Below, in pieces: positions 1 to 7,668 of a DNA stretch of 64,000 nucleotides. Position 1 is the stretch's first letter; each line of letters starts with the position of its first letter. The translations under genes and the position numbers were made by a program. The notes below the pieces were generated by a model. It saw only the letters and a program-made list of their open reading frames with translations, had not been told where the DNA came from and did not search any database. The stretch is from Streptomyces genisteinicus. GTDB taxonomy: Bacteria > Actinomycetota > Actinomycetes > Streptomycetales > Streptomycetaceae. Where the stretch lies: positions 4,536,501 to 4,600,500 of the forward strand of contig NZ_CP060825.1 in NCBI RefSeq assembly GCF_014489615.1, given 5' to 3'.

Positions 1-775
1 TGGACGCCGCGTAGAGCTCGGCGTTCTGCTCGGCCGTCAGGAACGGGGCCGGGGCCTCCTCGACCAGCTTCTGGTGGCGGCGCTGGAGGGAGCAGTCGCG
101 GGTGGAGACGACGACGACGTTGCCGTGCTTGTCGGCGAGGCACTGGGTCTCGACGTGGCGCGGCTTGTCGAGGTAGCGCTCCACGAAGCACTCGCCGCGG
201 CCGAAGGCCGCCACGGCCTCGCGGACGGCGGAGTCGTAGAGCTCCGGCACCTCTTCGAGGGTGCGGGCGACCTTGAGACCGCGGCCGCCGCCGCCGAAGG
301 CGGCCTTGATCGCGATGGGCAGGCCGTGCTCCCGGGCGAACGCGACGACCTCGTCGGCGCCCGAGACCGGGTCGGGGGTGCCCGCGACCAGCGGGGCTCC
401 GGCGCGCTGGGCGATGTGGCGGGCCGCCACCTTGTCGCCGAGGTCGCGGATGGCGTGCGGGGGCGGTCCGATCCAGGTCAGCCCGGCGTCGATGACGGCC
501 TGGGCGAACTCGGCGTTCTCGGACAGGAAGCCGTATCCGGGGTGGACGGCGTCCGCTCCCGAATCGGCTGCGGCCTGCAGCACCTTGGCCATGTCCAGAT
601 AGCTGGCGGCCGGGGTGTCACCGCCCAGGGCGAACGCTTCGTCGGCCGCCCGGACGTGCAGAGCGTCCCGGTCCGGATCTGCGTAGACGGCTACGCTGGC
701 GATCCCGGCGTCACGGCAGGCACGGGCGACACGGACAGCGATTTCGCCACGGTTGGCGATGAGCACCTTGCGCAC
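1..775 (-). CDS. accA2: Acyl-CoA carboxylase biotin-carboxylase (alpha) subunit, 5' part
   Basis: The gene runs off the left edge; about 258 N-terminal codons are present. The protein begins VRKVLIANRGEIAVR, the typical N-terminus of the biotin-carboxylase/BCCP alpha chain of actinobacterial acyl-CoA carboxylases. The glycine-rich ATP-grasp loop (AAFGGGGRGLKV) and the RDCSLQRRHQK motif are also visible. In this family the subunit carboxylates its own biotin with ATP and bicarbonate and passes CO2 to a beta subunit such as the pccB product encoded nearby. The GTG start at 775 is preceded by a strong GGAGGGAG site. The symbol rests on remembered gene order; AccA1 would look the same here. Confidence 0.9.
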   Translation of the reverse strand, partial: MRKVLIANRGEIAVRVARACRDAGIASVAVYADPDRDALHVRAADEAFALGGDTPAASYLDMAKVLQAAADSGADAVHPGYGFLSENAEFAQAVIDAGLTWIGPPPHAIRDLGDKVAARHIAQRAGAPLVAGTPDPVSGADEVVAFAREHGLPIAIKAAFGGGGRGLKVARTLEEVPELYDSAVREAVAAFGRGECFVERYLDKPRHVETQCLADKHGNVVVVSTRDCSLQRRHQKLVEEAPAPFLTAEQNAELYAAS

Positions 776-1130
776 GATGGCTCCCTCCTTGAAACAAGCT
801 GAGTTTAGGGACTGCCGACACGGCCTTTCGACCCGTCCCCATTGGTGAGCTTGCCCACACGGAGCGTGATTCGAGGCTCGCTGACCCGCGAAATCCCTTG
901 CCGCACCAAGGTACGACGGGTTCCTCCACCGCACAGTAGCTCCCCTGTGTGGTCAAGGTCTCTGTCCGAGGAGTCAGCGGGCACCAGCGTTTCTTTGTCG
1001 ATTCCCTACGAATGGCCCAGTGATTCTTTGAGTCGTGGCCGGGTGTGCCGCATCTCTTGTCCCGGCGTTTACCGGTCAGTAGCGTGCGGGCTGTCGTACG
1101 TACTTCCGGTATACGAGGGTTGGGGGCGCC
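776..1130. other. Intergenic region, divergent promoters
   Basis: This 355-base gap separates the divergently transcribed carboxylase gene and the four-helix membrane protein gene. It holds the ribosome-binding site of the former, just left of 800, and an AT-richer stretch with TATACG near 1111 that could be a -10 box for the latter. I see no convincing gene in it. Confidence 0.5.
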
Positions 1131-1598
1131 GTGGTGCGCAGACCGGTGGCCGTGGTGGCTTCGCTTGTCCTGCTGGTGGAGGCCGCCGGCATCGTCGTGC
1201 TGAACGGCATCATGGCGAGGTTCGTCGAGGGCCAGAACATGTCACTGGACGGCCTCGACCCGGACGCGATGGTCGCGGGCACCTGGGGCCTCGGCATAGG
1301 CGGCGGCCTGTTCCTGCTGCTCTGCTCGGTGCTGCTGATGCTCGCCGGCGTCCGCGACCGGGCCCCGGGCCGCTTCGCCCGCGTCGCGCTGATCTCCTGC
1401 GCCGTGCTCCACGGGGTGCTGGGCGCCCTGACGGTCGGTCTGGTCGGCTGGGCCGCGTTCGCGTGGATGATGGGGGTGCTGGCGCTGGTCGTCCTGCCGC
1501 TGGTCGCCTACGGCAAGGAGTCGCGCACCCCCGCCCGTCCGGCGGGCCCCGCCGATCCGGAGGCGCCGGTGACCGCGGCCGGGCCCGCGACCGCCTGA
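1131..1598 (+). CDS. Small integral membrane protein, four helices
   Basis: This 155-residue protein has four hydrophobic segments (about 7-27, 44-67, 82-100 and 105-124) and a Pro/Ala-rich, probably cytoplasmic tail from about 130. The start is the GTG at 1131 (GTGGTGCGC), which gives a short basic N-terminus before the first helix; no strong Shine-Dalgarno site is visible. It converges with maf, whose stop is about 80 bases downstream. No domain was recognised. The pattern resembles the small integral membrane proteins seen at this place in other Streptomyces, but the function is unknown. Confidence 0.75.
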   Translation: MVRRPVAVVASLVLLVEAAGIVVLNGIMARFVEGQNMSLDGLDPDAMVAGTWGLGIGGGLFLLLCSVLLMLAGVRDRAPGRFARVALISCAVLHGVLGALTVGLVGWAAFAWMMGVLALVVLPLVAYGKESRTPARPAGPADPEAPVTAAGPATA

Positions 1599-1680
1599 GC
1601 CGCCCGTCGGACGCGGCCGGTGCGCAACCGCTGCGCGACCGGGCGGGCTGCTCGGGACGGCCGGGACGGCCCCTTGAGGC

Positions 1681-2298
1681 TCAGACCCAGAGGTCGGTGA
1701 TCTCGATCCCCAGCTCGGCGAGGAGCCGGCGCAGCAGCGGCAGCGACAGGCCGATGACGTTTCCGGGGTCGCCGTCGATGCCGTCGACGAAGGGGGCCGA
1801 GCGCCCGTCGAGGGTGAACGCCCCCGCCACGTGCAGCGGTTCGCCGCTGGCCACGTAGGCCGCGACCTCGTCGTCCGACGGCTCGCCGAACCGGACGGTG
1901 GTGGACGCGGTCGCTGAGGCGCGGCGGCCCGTGACGGTGTCGATCACGCAGTGGCCCGTCTGCAGCACCCCGGCCCTGCCCCGCATCTCCTTCCAGCGGG
2001 CCGTCGCCTCCTCGGCGTCGGCGGGCTTGCCGAGCGCCCGGCCGTCGAGTTCGAGGACCGAGTCGCATCCGATGAGCAGTGACCCGGCCGCCTCCTCGCG
2101 GGTGGCGACCGCGTCGGCCTTGGCCTCGGCGAGCACCAGCGCCAGTTCGGCGGGGGTGGGCGCGGACAGGGCGTCCTCGTCGACCCCGCTGACGATGACG
2201 TGCGGGTCGAGTCCGGCCTGCTTGAGCAGGTTCAGCCGGGCGGGCGAGGCGGAGGCGAGCACGAGACGGCGGCGGGGCGTGAGGGTCATGGTGGCCAT
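1681..2298 (-). CDS. maf: Maf-family nucleotide pyrophosphatase
   Basis: This 205-residue protein starts with a Maf signature (LVLASASPARLNLLKQAGL). It keeps the family's acidic and basic residues in the pocket (SGVDE near residue 38, CDSVLELDGRALGKP near 75, FVDGIDGDPGNVIGLSLP near 170). Maf proteins hydrolyse non-canonical or methylated nucleoside triphosphates and so clean the nucleotide pool; some members act on dTTP/UTP. The length is normal. It lies on the same strand as, and downstream of, the small mmpB gene (72-base gap), so the two are probably co-transcribed. The exact substrate cannot be read from the sequence. Confidence 0.92.
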   Translation of the reverse strand: MATMTLTPRRRLVLASASPARLNLLKQAGLDPHVIVSGVDEDALSAPTPAELALVLAEAKADAVATREEAAGSLLIGCDSVLELDGRALGKPADAEEATARWKEMRGRAGVLQTGHCVIDTVTGRRASATASTTVRFGEPSDDEVAAYVASGEPLHVAGAFTLDGRSAPFVDGIDGDPGNVIGLSLPLLRRLLAELGIEITDLWV

Positions 2299-2373
2299 CG
2301 TAGGTGTGCCGCCGAAGGGGCCGGGCCCGGTTCCCGGGCCCCGCCACGGGCCGGGAGGGCCCGGCGGCGCGGG

Positions 2374-2502
2374 TCAGCGCAGGCCGGCCGAGAGCATGGC
2401 GATCAGCATCGCCAGCGCCAGCAGCAGCCCCGCGCGCCGCAGCATCGTCTGCATGTCCCGAAGTTCCTTCGGGGGCTCGTTCTCGGGATCGGACCACAGC
2501 AT
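2374..2502 (-). CDS. mmpB: MmpB-like morphogenic membrane micro-protein
   Basis: This 42-residue protein begins MLWSDPENEPPKELRDMQ, continues with a basic MLRRAG segment, and ends in a single hydrophobic helix (about residues 24-40) that reaches almost to the stop. The soluble acidic N-terminus, the lone C-terminal helix and the site next to accA2/maf match what I know of MmpB. That is a conserved actinobacterial micro-protein whose changes alter pellet morphology in Streptomyces liquid culture. A GGATCGAAGG stretch just upstream can serve as ribosome-binding site. The function comes from the family, not from the sequence. Confidence 0.72.
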   Translation of the reverse strand: MLWSDPENEPPKELRDMQTMLRRAGLLLALAMLIAMLSAGLR

Positions 2503-2550
2503 GCCTTCGATCCTGCTGGCCGCGAGGGCTTCACGCCTGAGTATGCGTAC

Positions 2551-3207
2551 TCAACCCGTGTCCCCGGCCCGCTCCGGTCCCCGCGCCGCCGGTGCGTAGG
2601 CGCCGGCGCGGGCGGCCGCGAGGGCCGCGGCGGCGGCGCGGTCGGCGTCGGCGGCCGAGAGCGGCTCCCTGCTGACGGCGAAGCGGTAGTAGAGGGGTGC
2701 GGAGACGGCGCGCAGGACCTCGACGGCGTCGGTCCCGGCGGGGATCTCGCCGCGCTCGGCGCCGCGCACGGCCACCGCGGACCAGGTCTCCAGCCGGGTC
2801 GCGTAGAAGCCGCGCAGCGCCGCCGCGCACTCCCCGTCGCAGGCCGCCGCCGCGATCACCGCGGCGAACACCGGGCCCTGGCGCGGGTCGGTGAGGGTGC
2901 CGAGGACGAGGTGGGCGTTGGCCCGCAGGTCGCCGTCGAGCGTCCCGGTGTCGGCGGCGGGCAGGGACTGCTCCGCCATGTCGCGCAGCAGGTCGGCGAC
3001 GAGCCCCGGGGCCGAGCCCCAGCGCCGGTAGACCGTGGTCCTGCCGACGCCCGCGCGGGCCGCGACCCGGTCGAGGTTGAGGGCATGGAAGCCGTCCGCC
3101 ACCAAGGCGTCGCGGGTGGCCTCCAGGACGGCCGTGCGGACCTTCGCGGTACGGCCGCCGGGTCGGACGGATCCGGGCGTGGCATTCAAACGGGACTCCA
3201 GTTCCAT
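2551..3207 (-). CDS. TetR-family transcriptional regulator
   Basis: This 218-residue protein has a TetR helix-turn-helix (ALNLDRVAARAGVGRTTVYRRWGS) within residues 25-70 and an alpha-helical ligand domain with a TetR C-terminal pattern. An in-frame ATG exists at 3243. I prefer 3207 because GGAG lies six bases upstream and because the protein then begins close to the DNA-binding domain. It is transcribed divergently from the SGNH hydrolase gene. A 10-bp inverted repeat, one arm covering this start codon, brackets the shared control region, so it probably represses itself and the hydrolase. The ligand is unknown. Confidence 0.88.
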   Translation of the reverse strand: MELESRLNATPGSVRPGGRTAKVRTAVLEATRDALVADGFHALNLDRVAARAGVGRTTVYRRWGSAPGLVADLLRDMAEQSLPAADTGTLDGDLRANAHLVLGTLTDPRQGPVFAAVIAAAACDGECAAALRGFYATRLETWSAVAVRGAERGEIPAGTDAVEVLRAVSAPLYYRFAVSREPLSAADADRAAAAALAAARAGAYAPAARGPERAGDTG

Positions 3208-3254
3208 TAGTTGCTCCGGCGGTGCTACGGTTCCCTCGTTCATCCTAATGGAAC
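3201..3254. promoter_or_regulatory. Inverted-repeat operator between TetR and SGNH hydrolase genes
   Basis: GTTCCATTAG at 3201-3210 is the exact reverse complement of CTAATGGAAC at 3245-3254. The arms are 34 bases apart and flank the divergent control region; a looser third copy (CCATTAAGG) lies at 3262-3270 by the hydrolase ribosome-binding site. This suits two TetR-bound half-sites or two paired operators. Binding is inferred, not shown. Confidence 0.6.
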
Positions 3255-3276
3255 CAGAAGCCCATTAAGGAGTCCC

Positions 3277-4431
3277 ATGTCCCTGCGCCCCGCCCCCTCC
3301 GTCTGGACCGCGGCCTGGACCGCCTCGCCGCAGGCGCCCAGCACCGGCTTCACCCCCAACTGGTCGCAGGAGGGCTTCACCGCGCAGACCGTGCGCCAGG
3401 TCGTCCGCCTCACGGCCGGCGGCGGCAGACTGCGCGTCCGGCTCTCCCACGCCTACGGCACCTCGCCGCTCCGCCTCGCCGGCGCGACCGTCGCGCGCCC
3501 CGTCCGCGGGCCCGCCGCCGAAGCCGGCTCGATCCGCCGGCTCACGTTCGGCGGCCGGCCCGCCGCGAGCGTGCCCGCCCGCGGCGAACTGCTCAGCGAC
3601 CCGGTGGACTTCGCGACCGCGGCCCTCGACTCCGTGACCGTCTCCCTGCACTTCGCCGAGCCGACCGGCCCCGCCACCTTCCACGCCCAGGCGTGGACCG
3701 ACTCCTGGCGGGCCGCCGGAGACCGCCTCGACGACGCCTCGGGGGAGCCCTTCGGGGAGCGGACCGCGTCCTGGTACCACCTTGCCGCCGTCGAGACCGA
3801 CGCCGGACGGGAGGACGGGGTCGTGCTCTTCGGCGACTCGATCACCGACGGCTTCGGGTCGGCCCACGGCGCGGACCGCCGCTGGTCCGACGCGCTCGCC
3901 GAACTCACCGGGCGGCCGGTGCTGGGCGCGGGCATCGGCGGCAACCTGCTGCTCAACGACTCCGCCTGGTACGGCGAACGCGGCACCGCCCGCTTCACCC
4001 GCGACGCGCTCGGACTGCCGGGAGTCTCCACCGTCGTCGTCCTCCTGGGCCTCAACGACATCGGCTTCGCCGAAGCCCCCCACGAGCCCACCTACCGTCC
4101 GGCCCCGCTGGTCACAGCCGAGGAGATCGCCGCGGGGCACCGGGAGTTGATCCGCGCGGGACGCGCGCGGGGGCTCAGGGTCGTGGGCGCCACGCTGCTG
4201 CCGCTCGGCGGCTCCGACCACTGGGGGCCCCACGCGTCGCGGGTGGCCCCCGAGGTCAACGCGTGGATCCGCACCTCGGGCGCGTTCGACGCCGTCGTCG
4301 ACCTGGACCGGGCGCTCGCCGACCCCGCCGCCCCCGAGCGGCTGCACCCCGCCTACGACCACGGCGACCGGCTCCACCCCAACGACAAGGGCTACCAGGT
4401 CATGGCCGCGGAACTCGCCGCGGTGCTGTGA
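3277..4431 (+). CDS. SGNH/GDSL-family hydrolase
   Basis: This 384-residue protein carries the SGNH blocks: the nucleophile block VVLFGDSITDGFG near residue 185, a glycine block (GAGIGGN), VLLGLNDIG near 250, and the catalytic D-x-x-H in GDRLHPNDKGYQ near the C-terminus. About 180 residues before the catalytic domain form a beta-rich region, as in the actinobacterial double-domain SGNH esterases. There is no clear signal peptide. The ATG at 3277 has AAGGAG at the right distance. The enzyme probably cleaves esters, perhaps acetyl or acyl groups on sugars. The divergent TetR gene is the likely regulator. Confidence 0.87.
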   Translation: MSLRPAPSVWTAAWTASPQAPSTGFTPNWSQEGFTAQTVRQVVRLTAGGGRLRVRLSHAYGTSPLRLAGATVARPVRGPAAEAGSIRRLTFGGRPAASVPARGELLSDPVDFATAALDSVTVSLHFAEPTGPATFHAQAWTDSWRAAGDRLDDASGEPFGERTASWYHLAAVETDAGREDGVVLFGDSITDGFGSAHGADRRWSDALAELTGRPVLGAGIGGNLLLNDSAWYGERGTARFTRDALGLPGVSTVVVLLGLNDIGFAEAPHEPTYRPAPLVTAEEIAAGHRELIRAGRARGLRVVGATLLPLGGSDHWGPHASRVAPEVNAWIRTSGAFDAVVDLDRALADPAAPERLHPAYDHGDRLHPNDKGYQVMAAELAAVL

Positions 4432-4564
4432 CGGGTCCGGGCGGGCCGGGAACGGCAGTGAACGGGCGCGGGTCACCTCGTTCGTGGCCGGCCCGGGGCG
4501 GGCCGGACCCGCGGCGCGCCGGGGCGGGCGGAGGGACCGGAGACGGCGCGCCGGGGCAGGCGGA

Positions 4565-4605
4565 GGGGCCGGGACCGCCGGAAACCGCCCGGCGGACCCG
4601 GCCCC
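4565..4605. terminator. Bidirectional terminator-like hairpin
   Basis: The arms GGGGCCGGG-A-CCGCCGG and CCGGCGG-A-CCCGGCCCC pair around a seven-base loop between the convergent hydrolase and pccE genes. There is no U-tract, which is usual in Streptomyces. Confidence 0.7.
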
Positions 4606-4626
4606 TTCACCGTGCGCGCCGTCGCC

Positions 4627-4836
4627 CTACGCGGGCCAGTAGCTGCGAACCCAGGACCTCGGGCCCGGTATCGGCCTGCGGGTGCGGGCGATGCGGGCGG
4701 GGTCGGACCAGCCCTGGGGCACCGCGTCGCCGGTCCCGGCCGCGGCCGCCGCACTCGCGGCGGCCCTCGCCTGCACCACCGCGACGGCCGCGGCCAGCTC
4801 CTCCGGAGTCGGGTTTCCTCGTACGACCTTGATCAT
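4627..4836 (-). CDS. pccE: Acyl-CoA carboxylase epsilon subunit
   Basis: This 69-residue protein begins MIKVVRGNPTPEELAAAVAV and ends with RPIPGPRSWVRSYWPA. Both halves are typical of the small epsilon subunits found only in actinobacterial acyl-CoA carboxylases. The middle is an Ala-rich linker. In S. coelicolor the epsilon subunit binds the beta subunit and raises carboxylase activity. It follows pccB on the same strand with a 13-base gap, so the two are almost certainly one operon. Confidence 0.93.
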   Translation of the reverse strand: MIKVVRGNPTPEELAAAVAVVQARAAASAAAAAGTGDAVPQGWSDPARIARTRRPIPGPRSWVRSYWPA

Positions 4837-4849
4837 CGCGCAGCCCCTC

Positions 4850-6442
4850 CTAGAGCGGGATGTTCCCGTGCTTCTTGGGCGGCAGGCTCTCCCGCTTGGT
4901 GCGCAGCTGCCGCAGCCCCTTCACGATCTGGGAGCGTGTCTCGGACGGCATGATCACCCCGTCGATGTAGCCGCGCTCCGCGGCCGTGTACGGGTTGAGC
5001 AGCGCGTCCTCGTACTCCTGGATGAGCCGCGCCCTGGTGGCCTCCTGCTCCTCGGGGCTCCCGGCGGCGGCGATGGTGCGGCGGTGCAGGATGTTGACCG
5101 CCCCCTGCGCGCCCATGACCGCGATCTGCGCCGTCGGCCAGGCCAGGTTGAGGTCGGCGCCCAGGTGCTTGGAGCCCATGACGTCGTACGCGCCGCCGAA
5201 CGCCTTGCGGGTGATCACGGTGATCAGCGGCACGGTCGCCTCGGCGTACGCGTAGATGAGCTTCGCGCCGCGCCGGATGATGCCGCCGTACTCCTGGTCC
5301 ACGCCCGGCAGGAAGCCGGGGACGTCGACGAAGGTCAGCACCGGCACGTTGAACGCGTCGCAGGTGCGCACGAAGCGGGCCGCCTTCTCGGAGGCGTCGA
5401 TGTCCAGGCAGCCGGCGAACTGCATGGGCTGGTTCGCCACGATGCCGACCGGGAAGCCCTCGACGCGGCCGAAGCCGGTGACGATGTTCGGCGCGAACAT
5501 CGCCTGCGTCTCCAGGAACTCGCTCTCGTCGAGCACGTGCTCGACGACCGTACGGATGTCGTACGGCTGGTTCGCCGAGTCCGGGATGAGGGTGTCCAGC
5601 TCCCGGTCCTCGTCGCTGACGGCCGCATCGGCGCTCTCGGGGAACGACGGGGGCTCGGAGAGGTTGTTCGACGGCAGGTACGAGAGCAGCGACTTGACGT
5701 ACTCGATCGCGTCCTTCTCGTCGCCCGACATGTGGTGTGCCACACCGGAGGTGGTGTTGTGGGTGCGCGCGCCGCCGAGCTCCTCGAAGCCGACGTCCTC
5801 GCCGGTGACGGTCTTGATGACGTCCGGCCCCGTGATGAACATGTGCGAGGTCTGGTCCACCATCACCGTGAAGTCGGTGATGGCGGGCGAGTAGACCGCA
5901 CCGCCCGCGCACGGTCCGACGACCAGCGAGATCTGCGGGATCACCCCCGAGGCGTGGGTGTTGCGGCGGAAGATCTCGCCGTACATGCCGAGCGCGCTCA
6001 CGCCCTCCTGGATGCGGGCGCCGCCGGAGTCGTTGATGCCGACGACCGGGCAGCCGGTCTTCAGCGCGAAGTCCATGACCTTGATGATCTTCTGGCCGTA
6101 CACCTCGCCGAGCGCGCCGCCGAAGACCGTGAAGTCCTGCGAGAACACCGCCACCGGCCGGCCGTCGACGGTGCCGTAACCGGTCACCACGCCGTCGCCG
6201 TACGGGCGGGTCTGCTCCAGGCCGAAGTTGGTGGAGCGGTGCCGGGCGAACTCGTCGAGCTCCACGAACGAGTCCTCGTCGAGCAGCAGGGCGATCCGCT
6301 CCCGCGCGGTCAACTTGCCCTTGGCGTGCTGCTTTTCCACCGCGCGCGCGGAGCCGGCGTGCGTCGCCTCTTCGATACGGCGCTGAAGATCCGCGATCTT
6401 GCCCGCGGTGGTGTGGATGTCGATGGCTTCCGGCTCGGACAT
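4850..6442 (-). CDS. pccB: Propionyl-CoA carboxylase beta (carboxyltransferase) subunit
   Basis: This 530-residue protein is a full-length carboxyltransferase. The N-terminal half holds the acyl-CoA site (NDSGGARIQEGVSAL near 137, GPCAGGAVYSPA near 177) and the C-terminal half the carboxybiotin site (GGIIRRGAKL, AFGGAYDVMGSKHLGAD). It transfers CO2 from biotin on the alpha subunit to acyl-CoA, giving methylmalonyl-CoA and, in part, malonyl-CoA for polyketide and fatty-acid supply. Asp420 sits where S. coelicolor PccB has the Asp422 tied to propionyl-CoA preference, so propionyl-CoA is the likely main substrate. The ATG start is preceded by AGGGAG. It is co-transcribed with pccE and divergent from birA. 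Confidence 0.95.
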   Translation of the reverse strand: MSEPEAIDIHTTAGKIADLQRRIEEATHAGSARAVEKQHAKGKLTARERIALLLDEDSFVELDEFARHRSTNFGLEQTRPYGDGVVTGYGTVDGRPVAVFSQDFTVFGGALGEVYGQKIIKVMDFALKTGCPVVGINDSGGARIQEGVSALGMYGEIFRRNTHASGVIPQISLVVGPCAGGAVYSPAITDFTVMVDQTSHMFITGPDVIKTVTGEDVGFEELGGARTHNTTSGVAHHMSGDEKDAIEYVKSLLSYLPSNNLSEPPSFPESADAAVSDEDRELDTLIPDSANQPYDIRTVVEHVLDESEFLETQAMFAPNIVTGFGRVEGFPVGIVANQPMQFAGCLDIDASEKAARFVRTCDAFNVPVLTFVDVPGFLPGVDQEYGGIIRRGAKLIYAYAEATVPLITVITRKAFGGAYDVMGSKHLGADLNLAWPTAQIAVMGAQGAVNILHRRTIAAAGSPEEQEATRARLIQEYEDALLNPYTAAERGYIDGVIMPSETRSQIVKGLRQLRTKRESLPPKKHGNIPL

Positions 6443-6583
6443 CGGGATGCGGCTCCCTGGCTGGTCACGGGGACGGATGGTGACGGAAGGACTGAAGAAG
6501 CGGTTCCGCTGCTACTGGTTCGTAGCGTATCGGCGCGGATACCGTTCGGCAGTGCGGCGTTTGCCACACCTAGTCTGGGTTGC

Positions 6584-7450
6584 ATGACGCAAGGCAATGC
6601 GCGTGACGGCGCACCCGCGAGCCGCTGGTCCGACCTCGACCGGCCCCCCTTGAACACCGCCGCGCTCCGCAGGGGCCTGCTGGTCCCCGGCTCGCTGTGG
6701 ACCTCGTTCGACGTGGTCGCCTCGACCGGCTCGACCAACTCCGACCTGGCCGCGCGGGCCGCGGAGCTGCCGGAGGGCGCGGTGCTGGTCGCCGAGGAGC
6801 AGACCGCGGGGCGGGGACGTCTGGACCGCAGCTGGACCGCGCCCGCGCGGTCCGGGATCTTCCTCTCCGTGCTGCTGCGGCCCGGACCGGCCGTGCCGGT
6901 CGAACGCTGGGGCTGGCTGCCGCTGCTCGCCGGCGTCGCCGCCGCCACCGGTCTCGCCCGCGCCGCCGGCACCGACATGTCCCTCAAATGGCCCAACGAC
7001 CTGCTGGTCACCGTCCGTGGCGAGGAGCGCAAGACCGGCGGCATCCTCGCCGAGCGCGCGGGCGACGACGCGGTCGTCCTCGGCATGGGCGTCAACGTCT
7101 CCCTGCGCCAGGACGAGCTGCCCGTGCCCGCGGCCGGCTCGCTCGCCCTCGCGGACGCCGTCTCCACCGACCGCGACCCGCTGCTGCGGGCCGTGCTGCG
7201 CTCCCTGGAGCACTGGTACGGCGAGTGGCGCGCGGCGGGCGGCGACCCCGCCGCCTGCGGACTCCAGGCCGCCTACGCGGCGGGCTGCGCGACGCTGGGC
7301 CGCACGGTCCGCGCCGAGCTCCCCGGAGGCACCGCGCAGACCGGCGAGGCGGTCGCGCTCGACGGCGACGGCCGGCTCGTCATCGCGCTGGCGGACGGCA
7401 CCCGCACCCCGGTGAGCGCGGGCGACATCGTCCATCTGCGGCCCGCCTGA
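6584..7450 (+). CDS. birA: Biotin--[acetyl-CoA-carboxylase] ligase
   Basis: This 288-residue protein has the ligase core: QTAGRGRLDRSW for biotinyl-AMP binding near residue 75, LKWPNDLLV near 130, KTGGILAE near 150, and the small C-terminal SH3-like domain after 240. It makes biotinyl-AMP and attaches biotin to the carboxylase alpha subunit. There is no N-terminal helix-turn-helix, so unlike E. coli BirA it should not bind DNA. The frame is open far upstream, but only as an antisense shadow of pccB. The ATG at 6584 follows a TAGTCT box (6571-6576) by seven bases with no Shine-Dalgarno site, which suggests a leaderless message. A weak GC hairpin follows at 7463-7485. Confidence 0.93.
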   Translation: MTQGNARDGAPASRWSDLDRPPLNTAALRRGLLVPGSLWTSFDVVASTGSTNSDLAARAAELPEGAVLVAEEQTAGRGRLDRSWTAPARSGIFLSVLLRPGPAVPVERWGWLPLLAGVAAATGLARAAGTDMSLKWPNDLLVTVRGEERKTGGILAERAGDDAVVLGMGVNVSLRQDELPVPAAGSLALADAVSTDRDPLLRAVLRSLEHWYGEWRAAGGDPAACGLQAAYAAGCATLGRTVRAELPGGTAQTGEAVALDGDGRLVIALADGTRTPVSAGDIVHLRPA

Positions 7451-7668
7451 CCTCCCCGCACGGCCCGTCCCCGCCGGGGGCGGGCTGTGGCCGCGCACCC
7501 CCGCCGGGCCGCCGTGCTGTGACCACGCACCGCGTACGCCGTATACCGGATGCGGCGGGCGACGGGTCCGCCGCCGGGACGTGAGCTGGGGCACACCTGC
7601 CGTATCGTTGAGGCGATCGAGCGACAGATCGGCAGGTACGTGCGCAGGGAACGGGCAGGAGGCGGCTG

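Noticed and set aside
4682..6583. A plus-strand open frame running from 4682 into birA, which would give a 922-residue protein
   Set aside because: The part before 6584 is the antisense of pccB and pccE and has no family features; birA starts properly at 6584.
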